This document shows, in pieces, positions 42,940-53,649 of a stretch of 64,000 bases of DNA. Under the pieces are notes generated by a model, which was not told the origin of the DNA, ran no database searches, and saw only the letters and a program-made list of their open reading frames with translations. Position 1 is the stretch's first letter. The number at the start of each line of letters is the position of its first letter. Where the stretch lies: contig CM066296.1 of the NCBI GenBank assembly GCA_033816765.1, positions 2,666,001 through 2,730,000 of the forward strand, written 5' to 3'. Origin of the DNA: Nothopassalora personata. Lineage: Eukaryota > Ascomycota > Dothideomycetes > Mycosphaerellales > Mycosphaerellaceae. The translations under genes were made by a program, and so were the position numbers.

Positions 42940-43244
42940 CTGATTTATACTGTGCAGCTTGATGAACACCTGAATTTTCCTGCAGTCGAATGGCATGGCA
43001 GAAGCGGAAAGAGCGGCCGTGCTCGGTCCGCGTTCCCGAAACCCAAACGCGTTGATCCTTGTCTCAGTCGCGTCACTGCCTCTGCACTTCGAGTCCCGGC
43101 GAACACTTTGCACCGCCAACATACAGCGGGCATCCATCCATCCATCCATCCATCCATCCATTGGCGGACTGTCGGCGGAGGAGACGACGATGCCGTCTTG
43201 ATTGCTGGAAGGCGTATCTGATACACCTACTATCAACCGGCAAG
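42940..43244. promoter_or_regulatory. Divergent promoter region TMA16/EXO1 with CATC microsatellite
   Basis: 305 bp separate the two start codons. A (CATC)n run of about 31 bp lies at 43131-43161, nearer EXO1. No clear TATA box. Confidence 0.6.
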
Positions 43245-45496
43245 ATGGGCATTCAAGGTAAACAGATATTATGGGCGGCGGCCATGCATTGATAAGGTAT
43301 CGCCCTCTGACATGCAATGCAGGACTCTTGCCGCTGCTCAAGAGCATCCACAAGCCTACACACCTCCGCAACTTCTCGGGCCAGACGCTCGGAGTCGACG
43401 CCTATGGCTGGCTACACAGAGGCACCGTCTCGTGTGCCATTGAGCTGGCAGAGGGCAAGCCAACTCGCAAACACATCGACTTCGCCTTGCATCGAGTGCG
43501 CATGCTGATCCACTTTGGCGTCAGACCGTACATTGTCTTTGATGGCGACTATCTGCCAAGCAAGGCCCACACGGAGAAGGAGCGAGCTGCGAGGCGAAAG
43601 GAAAGCAAGAGAGTAGGACTCGAGCTGCTCCGCATGGGACGACCATCACAAGCACATCTCGAGTTGCAGAAAGCTGTTGATGTCACGCCGGTCATGGCTC
43701 GTGAGCTCATCGAGGAGCTCAAGCGTCTTGATGTGCCATATGTAGTGGCGCCATACGAAGCAGACAGTCAATTGGCATATCTGGAGAAGCAAGGGATGAT
43801 TGGTGGAGTGATCAGTGAAGACTCGGATCTACTGGTGTTTGGTGTCAAGTGCCTTCTCACCAAGCTTGATCAATATGGAGAGTGCGTCATGATCAACCGA
43901 GCAGACTTTACTGCCTGCCGCGAGCTAAGTCTGGTTGGATGGACGGATAAAGAGTTTCGGATGATGGCCATGCTCAGCGGCTGCGACTACTTGCCGGGGA
44001 TTGAAAAGATGGGACTGAAAACTGCATACCGCCTTGTCAGGAAGCACAAGACCGTGGATAGAGTTGTGAAGACGGTCCAATTCGACGGCAAGATGAAAGT
44101 GCCAGCCGGCTACCTGGAAGCCTTCCAGAAAGCTGAGCGGACCTTCATGCACCAGTGGGTCTTCTGCCCGCAAGCACAGTGCCTGCTGAACTTGAACAAG
44201 CTTCCTGAAGGCCTCGAAGCCGCCAGCATACCGTACATCGGCAAGCATGTCGAGCCAGAACTGGCAGCAGGCGTTGCACGTGGTGACCTCGACCCAAACA
44301 CCAAGCAGCCCATCGTCCTGCCGAACCGCTTTCAAGATCGAGCCAGGACACATTCGAGGACTGTTCAAACCCCCAACGAGAAGAAAGGCACGCCTATCAC
44401 AGAGTTCTTCAAGAAGCGAACTCCCCTCGCTGAGCTTGATCCGAACTCCTTCACTCCGTCACCCACGCAACAGCGCCTGCTGGAGTCGCAAAGCAGTACC
44501 GCTTGGTCTGCTTCGCATATCCCTGCGCCTGTCCGACCATTTGGCCTCAGCCGCAGCAGCACTGCACCAATGCCGTCGTCTGCTCCCCGAATGTCCCGCA
44601 GAAACGTGACGGATCCTTTTCCCTCAACACGAGCGTCGCCTAAGAGGCAGAGACTTTGTTCGGATTCGAGCATTGCTACTGCCATGAATGGCACCCACGA
44701 GTTGCAGGACGGCGTAACCAGTCGCTTCTTTGCGAAGATTCCTGCTCAAGATAGTCCTTCGACGCGGAGAAAGTCAAGCAAGAAAGAGGAGTTTGACCTA
44801 TGGTCAGATGACCCTGTGGCAGAGGCTGTGGCGGCTGCTACAGCTACTCCAGAGCTGATGCAAAGCACTGCTGTCTCGTCGCCGAGAAAGAGAAAGAAGA
44901 TGACTGTGTTTGCAGACCCGCCGGCTGACGAGGGCGATGCTTCGGTGGGTGACATGACACAAGCCTCAATCGATACTACAGTCTCATCCGTGTTCGATGA
45001 GACAGCAGAGGTTGGAACGCCAGACACATCGTTCGCAGACACGCCGCCGCCTCGCCAAGCCAGCGCTGTCAGCAAAGGCATGGAATTGAATTTTGCCGCT
45101 CTGAAGTACAGCGGACCCTCTGAAACACGGAAGACTATTAGAGCCAACTCCACGCCACTCGCGTCGAGCATTCTATCACAAAAGGCACAACATGCAGACA
45201 CCACATCAAATGTAGAAGAGGTTCAGGAAACTGTCGTCAAAGAGATCGCGCTTGTGCCCAGCTCTTCACCCATTGTGCCGACCACCAAGCACTTTGTCTT
45301 GGCAGCAGATGATAACATCATAGACGACGATCAGTTCCTCGCAGCTGAGAAGGAGCCTCTCCAACGACGAGCTCCCTTCTCACCAAAGGGTAGTGAAGAT
45401 ATGCTCGTGCCTGAGAGCCCGGACAAGGCTTCTGAAAGCAATGGTGGTCAGACTAAATCAAGCCTCTGTTTGAGCCGTTTCGCTTTTGCTGGTTGA
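43245..45496 (+). CDS. EXO1: Exonuclease 1, DNA repair 5' flap/exonuclease
   Basis: Exon 1 is only 13 nt (43245-43257, MGIQ plus one base). A 65-nt intron (43258-43322) joins it to exon 2 (43323-45496), giving 728 residues that begin MGIQGLLPLLKS. Catalytic acids of the XPG/FEN1 family are present: D30, D78, D80, E150, D152, D171, D173 and the GCDYLPGI motif near 226. The XPG-N and XPG-I regions fill the first 230 residues and a helix-hairpin-helix region follows. The C-terminal half is low-complexity and serine/proline-rich, as usual. It acts in nuclear mismatch repair, end resection and recombination. The first intron is needed to obtain the conserved N-terminal methionine and glycine. Confidence 0.96.
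43258..43322 (+). other. Intron 1 of EXO1
   Basis: 65 nt with a GTAAAC donor, CTGAC branch site and GCAG acceptor. It joins ATG-GGC-ATT-CAA-G to GA-CTC-TTG. Confidence 0.92.
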
Positions 45497-45979
45497 CGGA
45501 CGGTCACAAAGTTGTTTGGCGGACATATTGACGATACCCATAGGGCGTTCACAGAAGAGGAGGGAGGCTTGTATTGATCAATCAGCGGCATGTTAGCGGC
45601 GTTGAGCCTCATGAAGGATTGCACTTTTTATAGCGATACTGTTCACCAGGACTATGCAGAGCATGAATGTTGACGATTATGATGGGTTCAGCCCTTTTGG
45701 GTCAACTTCTGACAGCACAAGCCCCTACACAGACGGCCGCAATTCTCTTCGCTGCGGCCGTGGTTGCGTCCAAGCAGCGACAAATATGCACGCATCGACT
45801 GCACAATTGAAGCGGTCGAGCTTAACTCGGCGGCACACAAATAGGCTCTTCCATACAGCTACGAGGTTACGAGAAGTCTTCGCTGACCAGCAAATGTACG
45901 GTACCAGCTTTGCCTTCCAGATAAAGAGGATACAGGAGAGGACGACGACAACACTCTGCCATTCTTGATGACCATATGA

Positions 45980-46673
45980 TCCGATCTGGAGTGCGAAGAC
46001 GGTCGCGACAAAGTGTGCTCTCTTCTGAGCATGGACCCCGAAGCCGACCTTACAGCAGACTACAGTAACAGTCCGGCTGACATGTTTATGCAATTTTTCG
46101 CCAGGCTCATTGACAAAGGAAGATTCCGCACGGGTGTTGAAAATTTGATAGAGTTCCAATCTGACCGTTCGTTGCTGCCGCCACTACTAGGCCTTCCTTC
46201 CTGGGCGATCGATTTAAAGCCTGGTTTCAGATACGATGTATCCAGCGACACTGACTTCTGGTATCTTCGAAGAAGTCTTGGGTCAATCTTGCGCTGCGCG
46301 CTTCTTCTCCTCGAATCCGTTATATCTAGGCGGAGAGAGGATGAACTGACACAAATGCGCATTCTGTCACTCAGTGGTCAAATATAACGCCAAGCGGATG
46401 CATACTTTCGACATATTGGATGGAATTCAAGCGGGCAATTTGGTGTACTCATTGTTCGAGCGCCTGGTGCCCCGAACCAAGAATCGTATTCATGCGAATG
46501 GTCTTTTTCTGCTGTACATGCGTCTCGCGCCTTGGAAGCATCAAGATTGCTACACCATAGCCTGTGTAGACTACTTGGACTCAAACTGGGAGGACGATAC
46601 CAAATCGGAACGGAGTGGTTACTTCAAGTCTATCAGTACGCCGTGTCCCCTACAAGAGATCAGGATCGTGTAA
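45980..46673 (+). pseudogene. HET-domain-like protein remnant
   Basis: A frame from about 45980 reads DGRDKVCSLLSMDPEADLTADYS, then LLGLPSWAIDL. This matches the part of fungal HET (heterokaryon incompatibility) proteins with the pattern DxRDKVYxLLGL...DYS...LPSWxxDW. There is no start codon or upstream HET core in frame, a stop lies just upstream, and the frame ends at about 46387, with other frames continuing to about 46673. It is probably a decayed copy. HET proteins trigger cell death on fusion of unlike strains. Confidence 0.45.
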
Positions 46674-46932
46674 TTGCCGCAAAGCTCGGATGTTGGTACG
46701 ACATGAGTGGCCATAGCTGGGACCTAATGTGGCTTTCTCAATCTACAATAGTACTCAGACAACATACCACCTGGTTCCTGGAACAAAAGCAAGGGATGGC
46801 GGCCAGAGCGAGGACTACCTGGATTCGCATCCTCCTGTTTGCAAGTAGATCCTTCTCATGGCGGCCACATTCAACATACCCCTTTTGCCACACCTTGGAT
46901 AATTTCAATCAAGAAGGTTGTTATCAGAACCG

Positions 46933-48258
46933 TCAGGCTTCGCCATGTGTCTCGGATTCCTTTGGCCTACGGCAGTAGCGAAGCATTGCCATCTCGATTG
47001 TTAAACCAGGACCGAAAGACGTTGCAACGACATGGTCACTGCCTTGACGCATCGATCTCAGCTTGTCGAGCACGATCAGCACTGTTGCAGAGGAACTGTT
47101 GCCTTTCGTGCGATAGATCTCTCGCGTTGCTCTGAGTTGGTATTCGGTCAAGTCCATTATGTCTTTGACGCCATCGATGATGGCTTGGCCACCTGGATGG
47201 AGCGCCCAGTCGAAATCACTTGGGGTCATTGGAATGCTGTTCAAGCGGATCGAGTAGTCTGGCAATATAGTATCGAACATTGACTTGACGGCATGCTTGG
47301 TCAAGCTCGGAACATCTCGTGACAGGACTGTTCGAAAGCCTGTCACAAAAGGTGAGTCAATGTTGCATTGGCCTGATCTGGAGCAGCATTGATACGCACC
47401 ATATGAGTCAACGTAGAAACTAATATCTTCAGCCGTATCTGGGATCGTGGCGTTTGCCCACTCCAGCAACTGGAACAAAGGCTTGGTCTCCTCTCCCATC
47501 CCGAGTCTATTGCATAGCACAAAAGCCGCCGCTCCATCCGAGAACAACGCTCCAGCAATACCGACCTCTTCAGCGCTATTCTGCTCTGCCGCCGCCAGCT
47601 CACGGCGCACATTCAGCGTACAAAGCTCGCACGCAAACGCCAGGATACGCGCTGGTATCCCTTGTGCAGCAGCGCCCGCTGCAATCTGAGCGGCTGCTCG
47701 CAAAATCGCCAGCGCCCCGGCACAGCCTACTCCATGGAGCAGCATACGGTCAACAAAAGCACCCAGACCTAGCTTTTGGTTAACGAGAAGGTCGTAGCCT
47801 GGATTACCTTGGTTGGTGCAAGTAACGGCGATGGTGTGCGTGATATCATCCTTGTCGCCTGCCCATTCTTCCAAGGCTTTCTCGCAGGCTTTTACTGTCA
47901 GGTCGACGCCCCACTTGCGGAAGAATGAGTCGAGGTCTACGATAGTGGGAGGCTTGTTCCGAGTGCCGAAGCCGTGGTCCAGGGTTATGATTGAAGAGCG
48001 AGTTTGGATACCGGTCTTTCTGTTGACCTCGAGCAGCTTCTTCAGCCTGGACGTGTCAGCCCTCGTGCCCTGAAGTGGTCTTGACTATGATCTGTACCCA
48101 GGAATTTGCGTGTCGTAGAACCTCCTTGCGAAGTCTTCCAGCTTCTCAGGCGCCAGGACATAGGGTGGGTATTGCGATCCAAGCCCGGTGATCCAAAGCT
48201 CAGGTGCAGCGGGGGCTTGAATACTACCGTCTTTATCTGTACATGTATGTGGCGACAT
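46933..48258 (-). CDS. Type III polyketide synthase (chalcone synthase-like)
   Basis: Exon 1 (48258-48098, starting MSPHTCTDKDGS) and exon 2 (48046-46933) flank a 51-nt intron and give 424 residues, within the fungal type III PKS range. The catalytic triad is visible: C162 in LLHGVGCAGALAILRA, H337 in WALHPGGQAIID, and N370 in KGNSSSATVL. The closing FGPGLTIEM loop is also present. The enzyme condenses acyl-CoA starters with malonyl-CoA to make pyrones, resorcylic acids or related phenolics; the product cannot be told from the sequence. No obvious tailoring enzymes are adjacent, so no cluster is claimed. Confidence 0.93.
48047..48097 (-). other. Intron of the type III PKS gene
   Basis: 51 nt with a GTACAG donor, a GCTGAC branch site and a TCCAG acceptor. 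It keeps the frame (phase 2). Confidence 0.88.
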
Positions 48259-49190
48259 ATCGGTCAGTAACGCATATCTGGACTGTATAAACGCAAGACT
48301 GATACTTTGACCTCAACGCGGCAAGTATCACACTAAAAACGCCGCTTCAGCTCTCATTCAACCGCCAACCATCCAACCCATTTTACCAGCTGCACGAATT
48401 GGCTCTTGGCCTCTAGAAACCTCTTGGATCCACCCTCTGAAAGGGCCTGACTCCGAGATTGCCAGAACAGTCGCAGATTCAGACACGCGCATAGGCGAAA
48501 GCCGAACCCGCTCTAGATTGTATCGTCCAGATATCTAGCTGCATCCCGTCACCGTAGCATCCCTGTTCGTACCCTTGCAGAACCAGTCTTCCACAGCGCA
48601 GATCTTGCAGTATCTGCGTTGAGCGACACTAGTCACGTTCCTACACCAAGTCAGCCGGCTTGTAATCGAGTAGCCCTATCAGCCGCCTTTTCAGCTCGAC
48701 TGAGTATATTCTCATTGAGCTTGCGCCGAGCAAGATCGGACAGAACGAAGTTGATGGCTGGGCTAATCTGCTAACTCACTCATATCCTGTCAATTAGGGG
48801 CTCTGCCCTCGTACTCTGTTCTCGTGCGCTATGTGCTCGTGGTAAGGCAAAGAAGGGAAGGAGGAAGCAGGAGAACTTAGATATGTTGGCACGTGTAGTG
48901 CCCGGCAACGACAGAGCTATTGGAAGCTGATACATTCTCCTCAACCTACTGCTCAGATATCAGCGATGCCACAAAAGCACGCGTTTGTCTTACGCCTACC
49001 CATCCTTCTCCAGCACATACACCAAAAGACCTTCCCCACCCCCACTGTCCCCGTCGCTGCTATCACATTCCCTCCATGCAGTCCACGCAAAGGCTCACCA
49101 ATAGCATCCCGGTTTCTTCAGCGATTGTGTCCCATCAGGGGCCGTTCCATATCTCAGCATCTCATACTCGCTGCAGAACCCTGAATACTG
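48259..49190. other. Intergenic, no supported gene
   Basis: No frame with a recognisable domain. The first part is the presumed promoter of the type III PKS gene. Confidence 0.5.
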
Positions 49191-49193
49191 TCA

Positions 49194-49349
49194 ATTTACA
49201 GTGTTCTCATCCTTGGCTGAGTTGTAGTAGCAGCAAACGCTACCGGCAGTCTGCTGATCGCCGGTGGCTTGAGTGGCTCAGCAGAGATGTATGGCGTCGA
49301 CGACCATGCCGCTGAGAGCGGTGATGAGGAGGGTGGTGAGGAAGCGCAT
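49194..49349 (-). pseudogene. Possible small secreted cysteine-containing protein, disrupted
   Basis: From ATG 49349 the frame reads a signal-peptide-like MRFLTTLLITALSGMVVDA, then meets TGA at 49280-49278. The same frame reopens and encodes a short hydrophilic stretch with a CCYY motif up to a second stop at 49193-49191. TATA-like GTATATATCA lies about 95 bp upstream on the minus strand (49441-49450). It may be a decayed effector-type gene, or a gene whose introns I could not place. Confidence 0.35.
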
Positions 49350-49440
49350 CTTTGCCTTTCGGATCGTCGTGTGGTGCTTGAATGAGGGCGATTGATGTGA
49401 GGGAAGGATGGGGGCTAGACTGTGGTAGGTAGGGAGGGAC

Positions 49441-49450
49441 TGATATATAC
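49441..49450 (-). promoter_or_regulatory. TATA-like box upstream of the small secreted ORF
   Basis: The minus strand reads GTATATATCA about 95 bp before the ATG at 49349. Confidence 0.35.
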
Positions 49451-51056
49451 CACGCAGGTCGGAAACGTGTTGCATTGTCTTCGGATGCCTATCGTTCGGT
49501 CGTAATTTTTGCGATTGACTGATTGACGCATGAAGTGACATCGGGCAGAGAAATTAAGAGGAGTTTCGTCGTCGTGAGACTCCACCGCGTGTGTAATTGT
49601 AGGCGCGAGCGGTATCGATGGATATTGGGTCGGGTCGAGACAGATGGCTACTGCTATCAGTCAATCCATGCACAGAAGCAAATGCCGTGTGCTACGTAGT
49701 ATATCACTCCCATCGGACATGGTTTGCCGGATATGTCTTTAAGCAGAGGCTATATTGAGCATCGCCTTTGCTCGTGGAGTGGTGAGAGCTATGCGAAGCC
49801 ATCAGTCGAGCTTCATGCCCAGGAGTGTGACCCTGCCGCAGCATACCCTCTGTTCGCCGTCTCGTGCTTGAAGGTACGTACAAGCAGAAGGGGGGAGAGC
49901 CGATCCAGTCCTTCTTATCGCACATCCTAGCTCGGCCAGTAGTAGCCTTGGTGGTGATTTGATATTTGGTCAAGTTGACAGTGTATAGTAATCAATCTCA
50001 AAGGCTGCCGCCGTAGCGAGACTATACTTGATCACCAGGGGCGCGGCAGCAAGAGAAATGACCAGAAAACAGGGCTCTGGGAAATTGGACTGTCTGAGAC
50101 CCGGACATCTGTCGAGAGAGGTTCGACCCTAAAACGTGACATTGGATTCAGTGCGTGCCACATGTCAAGACTTGAGTCAAGCTTCTCTTCTTTTTTTTTA
50201 AACCCCCCCCCCCCTAAATCCCCCAAAACCAAAAACAACCGAAAATCCCGTCCCTTCAAACCATAACCGATAAAGGACCATGCCGAGTTATATCTACAGC
50301 CTACACCTGATCACCTCGAAAGCAAGCCCCATCGATCGAATGCCCGCAATCCTGACATCCCTTTAGGACCGGGCCAACGAGATGACCCTCCGACCCGTGC
50401 TGTGAAGACGTGTGCATCTCTTTTCACAGCTTGAAGCATGTTAGATTTGGCCGTCGCCAACCCGATATATCGGCGTCGGCATATAGGATTTATCTACGTA
50501 ATAGGGTTTGGTAGTGCGCTCTATAGCATTCACTTACGTACCATGTGAGTCAATGCTTACGCGGACTCCTTGGCATAGAAGGGTATATAAGGACACCCTC
50601 ATTCACCTGTAGATAGCATCAACAACAATACAAACAGGTTGTTCGATCACTTCACTTCTTATTTATTCATTCAACAAAGCACATAAGATCCAGTGGGTGT
50701 CCAGATAGCAGGTCGGAATTGCTGCTCGAGTCGACAAAGATAGCTGCTAAGCCGAGGCGTGGTCATAGCCGATTCTGATGCAACAATAGGCCTCAGCAAC
50801 GACTGTGCACCACGTCGACGAATTTTGACCGACGCGTCCAGAACCGACTATATCGTGCATGCTGGCGGAACTTGCGGCGTCCGATAGCGCGTCCGAGATC
50901 CCTTTTACTAGGGACATAGCCAGGTTTAGCAAGAATTGTTAGCGAACCAGGCGAAGAAGGACTCGGTGTGGCCACTAAGCGAACAACGTTCGGAATTGAC
51001 AGACACTGTGTTGCCTTTAGAGTTTGCATCCTATACTCTCTTCTCTCCTCACAACA
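49450..51056. other. Intergenic with low-complexity tract and orphan TATA
   Basis: No convincing coding frame. A T-run/C-run tract lies at about 50186-50214. At 50583-50590 GTATATAAGG is followed by an A/C-rich leader-like stretch (AACAACAATACAAACAGG) but no open frame starts after it. This could be the promoter of a lost gene. Confidence 0.5.
50186..50214 (+). repeat. Homopolymer tract T(n)AAAC(n)
   Basis: About ten Ts, three As and a dozen or more Cs in a row. This is an unusual composition and a place where the assembly length may be unreliable. Confidence 0.85.
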
Positions 51057-53471
51057 TCAAGTATGCACACCCCACCTCCCCACCATCTCCATTGCCCCCT
51101 TCCCGCCCTCCGCCAACACTCCATCCTCATCCCGCAGAACACCCGCCACACACCTCCATCCATCCCTCCCACCTCCCCACCTCAGCACCTCCTCCCTAAA
51201 CAGCGCTCCCTGCTCAGGATTCACAGCATCACCATGCTTTCGTTGAAACACATCCCTCCAAATTTTCCCTGCAATAGCCCGATCAAATAGATACGAATAA
51301 TACGTAGCTCCATAGCCAAAGAGGTGTCCAAAGAATCCCTGCCATGAAGTGCCCTGAGGTTCGGGGACGGAGGAATACTGATTCCAGACCTTCTGGTACA
51401 CGCGGGTGCTCTCGCCAGCACCTTTCCAGGAGAGGGGTTGCGAGGAGTGGTATTCTTGATCGAGCATGCCTAGGAGGATTTGGGATTCTGTCTCGGCGCC
51501 TTGCATCCGTTTGTCGATTTCGACACGCTCTTGTACGCGGGTCGGATCCAGCGGGGCGTCAGTCTCCCAATGACGGGCGTAGAGGGCGAGAACTTCTGGT
51601 GCGGAGGCGAAGTTCTCCATCAGGACTGAGGGTAGTTCGGCAAAGTCCGTGGCGCAGCGCGTTCCGCTGACGTTTTGAAGAGCTGTGCGGCCGCAGATTG
51701 AGTGGACTGCGTGACCCATTTCGTGGAAGAGGGTGGTCAGTTCGCGGAAGGTGAGGAGCGTTGGGCGCTTTGAGCCTAGTGGTGGGAGGGAGAAGTCGCA
51801 GATCAGAGCGATGGTAGGAAGTTGGTAGAGGGCATTGCCGTCACGGGAGTTGAAGTTGGTGGCTAGACCATCGTTGACGGCTTCTTGGGCTGTGGAGAAG
51901 GGTGATGAGTCGTGAGAGCAGATTTGAGCGGCTTCGTGCATTTCTTCGTCGCTGATGCGGCGGGAGCAGCGGAGCGTGAAGTGCGCTGGGTTGGGACTTT
52001 TCCCGGCTCGCTCGAAGAGATCGCAGTAGATGACTGCAATGTGGCCCTCGTGGTCGTCGATCACATCCAGGCGCCTCACGTCTGAGTTCCATGTTTCGCC
52101 GGGCAATGTTTCGCGAGGCACTAAACGGATGCCGTAGAGATGGTGGAATAGTCGCGACAGCCCTTGGAAGACTGTGCCAAGAGAGAAGTATGCACTCAAT
52201 ACATCTGGCGTTCGTGCTTTGGAGCGCATCGATGACATGAGTTGGGTTGTGTAATAGTCGCGGTCCCAGGCGTTGAATTGCTCTGGCCGGTTCAGCGACC
52301 GGGCGTCACCCCTTTTCAGCTCAAGCAGTTCTCGCAATTCCTCGCGTGCACGTGGCGAATTGACCTGAGCAAGGCCATCCAAGAACGAAGTCACGGCCTC
52401 GGGTGACTTGGCCATCTTATCCGTTAGTGTCATGTGGGCGAAACTTTCGTAATGTGATAACCTCGCCAGCTCCACCCGCAGCTGAAGCATTCGCTCAAGC
52501 CGTTGTAGGTTATCCTTGGATGAGGTACGATTCGCCATGTATATCTCCTGTCGCACATCTGCATCTTCGACCGTGCGTAGTGCGACTTGTGCTGGCAAAC
52601 CTTCTGTCGGCAACGTCACAGTGCCCCATGTCGTCAATTGCTTGACGAATACAGGATCCATGCCCTTCAATTTGCTGCTGCTGAACTGCAGAGATGGCTT
52701 CTCGGGCGCCATATTATCCACAAATGCATTGCCAACTTCGGCGACCTCATCCGATAACGCCACAAATGTCTCGCGCTCTTTCTCGGGCAAATCTATAGCC
52801 GACTTGGAGAAGTCTCGTATCAAGATGTCGGCCACCGTCTTCTCCTCCACACTCCATGAGGCCTGCACTTCTGGCGTCGATGCTGCCTTCTTCAACTGCT
52901 CATTCAACCCTGGGGTTGTATTCAAGACATTCATATACTGGAACATAGCAGCATATGCCTGGGTCGCGGCAGCCTGGATCTGGCTGTCCGGGTGGACGGA
53001 TCGGATGAAATCGCTGAGATCGATGACCCGGCATAGCAAGTCACTCAGTCTATCCAAGTCTCGTGTGATCCTCTTGTACTGTTCTACCGCATTGTACTCT
53101 AGCACTCGCGCGACAATCTTTTGGCACTTCTGCAGTGTGACATTGGTGAAGTCGGCGAAGCCCTCGGGCTTGGTGAGATGGCGGTTCTGTAGCAGGCCGG
53201 CACTCTTCCCGCCATAGTGGTACTTGGTTTTCGACGAGAAGTCTTTCCAGAAGCTCGGCGAGTCGAAGATTTGTCGCAGGGTTCGATCATCGTGGGCGAT
53301 GCTGGACGCCGCTTTCGAGATGGGCTGCTGGTAGTCGTGTGCAAGCGCGGCTGCGGCAGCTGCTCCTTTCGTTCTGTTGGAAGTGGCCAGCCATCGCCGT
53401 GACTGTCGTACTTGTTGGCGCAGCAGACATTTTGGACATGTCCACGCCTGTTGTTCCAGTCGTTTGAACAT
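51057..53471 (-). CDS. OCT1: Mitochondrial intermediate peptidase (M3 family)
   Basis: 804 residues from the ATG at 53471 (MFKRLEQQAWTCPKCLLR), with no intron. The N-terminus is basic and serine-rich with RRWLATS, a plausible matrix-targeting sequence. The zinc metallopeptidase motif HEMGH is at residues 583-587 (FHEMGHAVHS), with a downstream glutamate in DFAELPSVLMENF as third ligand. The length is close to fungal OCT1. The enzyme removes an octapeptide from imported mitochondrial precursors after the first processing cut. It is divergent from MIC26/27 with 178 bp between start codons, so two mitochondrial genes may share a promoter. Confidence 0.96.
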   Translation of the reverse strand: MFKRLEQQAWTCPKCLLRQQVRQSRRWLATSNRTKGAAAAAALAHDYQQPISKAASSIAHDDRTLRQIFDSPSFWKDFSSKTKYHYGGKSAGLLQNRHLTKPEGFADFTNVTLQKCQKIVARVLEYNAVEQYKRITRDLDRLSDLLCRVIDLSDFIRSVHPDSQIQAAATQAYAAMFQYMNVLNTTPGLNEQLKKAASTPEVQASWSVEEKTVADILIRDFSKSAIDLPEKERETFVALSDEVAEVGNAFVDNMAPEKPSLQFSSSKLKGMDPVFVKQLTTWGTVTLPTEGLPAQVALRTVEDADVRQEIYMANRTSSKDNLQRLERMLQLRVELARLSHYESFAHMTLTDKMAKSPEAVTSFLDGLAQVNSPRAREELRELLELKRGDARSLNRPEQFNAWDRDYYTTQLMSSMRSKARTPDVLSAYFSLGTVFQGLSRLFHHLYGIRLVPRETLPGETWNSDVRRLDVIDDHEGHIAVIYCDLFERAGKSPNPAHFTLRCSRRISDEEMHEAAQICSHDSSPFSTAQEAVNDGLATNFNSRDGNALYQLPTIALICDFSLPPLGSKRPTLLTFRELTTLFHEMGHAVHSICGRTALQNVSGTRCATDFAELPSVLMENFASAPEVLALYARHWETDAPLDPTRVQERVEIDKRMQGAETESQILLGMLDQEYHSSQPLSWKGAGESTRVYQKVWNQYSSVPEPQGTSWQGFFGHLFGYGATYYSYLFDRAIAGKIWRDVFQRKHGDAVNPEQGALFREEVLRWGGGRDGWRCVAGVLRDEDGVLAEGGKGAMEMVGRWGVHT

Positions 53472-53649
53472 TCTCACGTGTCCATCATCGTTGAAGGCGT
53501 GGAAGAAGATGGACCGATGACCTGCAGCAACACCCGGACCGTCCCGCCCGAGATCCGCGGAAAGTTGGCCGAGTTTGGCGCCTCATCACGAGCTTTTAAC
53601 TCAGACGACTTGGACGGAAATCCGCCATTGGACGTCCACAGCACATCCG
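53472..53649. promoter_or_regulatory. Bidirectional promoter region OCT1/MIC26
   Basis: 178 bp separate the start codons of two divergently transcribed mitochondrial genes. It contains CACGTG-like TCACGTGTCC at 53475-53484, an E-box core. No TATA box is obvious. Confidence 0.55.

Noticed and set aside
43271..43322. Upstream ATG giving an EXO1 start of MGGGHALIRY
   Set aside because: It lies in the intron; the conserved MGIQGLLPLLKS start needs the 13-nt exon at 43245.
42940..43371. Extended N-terminus for TMA16 (323 residues)
   Set aside because: The extension is low-similarity sequence across the divergent promoter and microsatellite, while the family start is at 42939.
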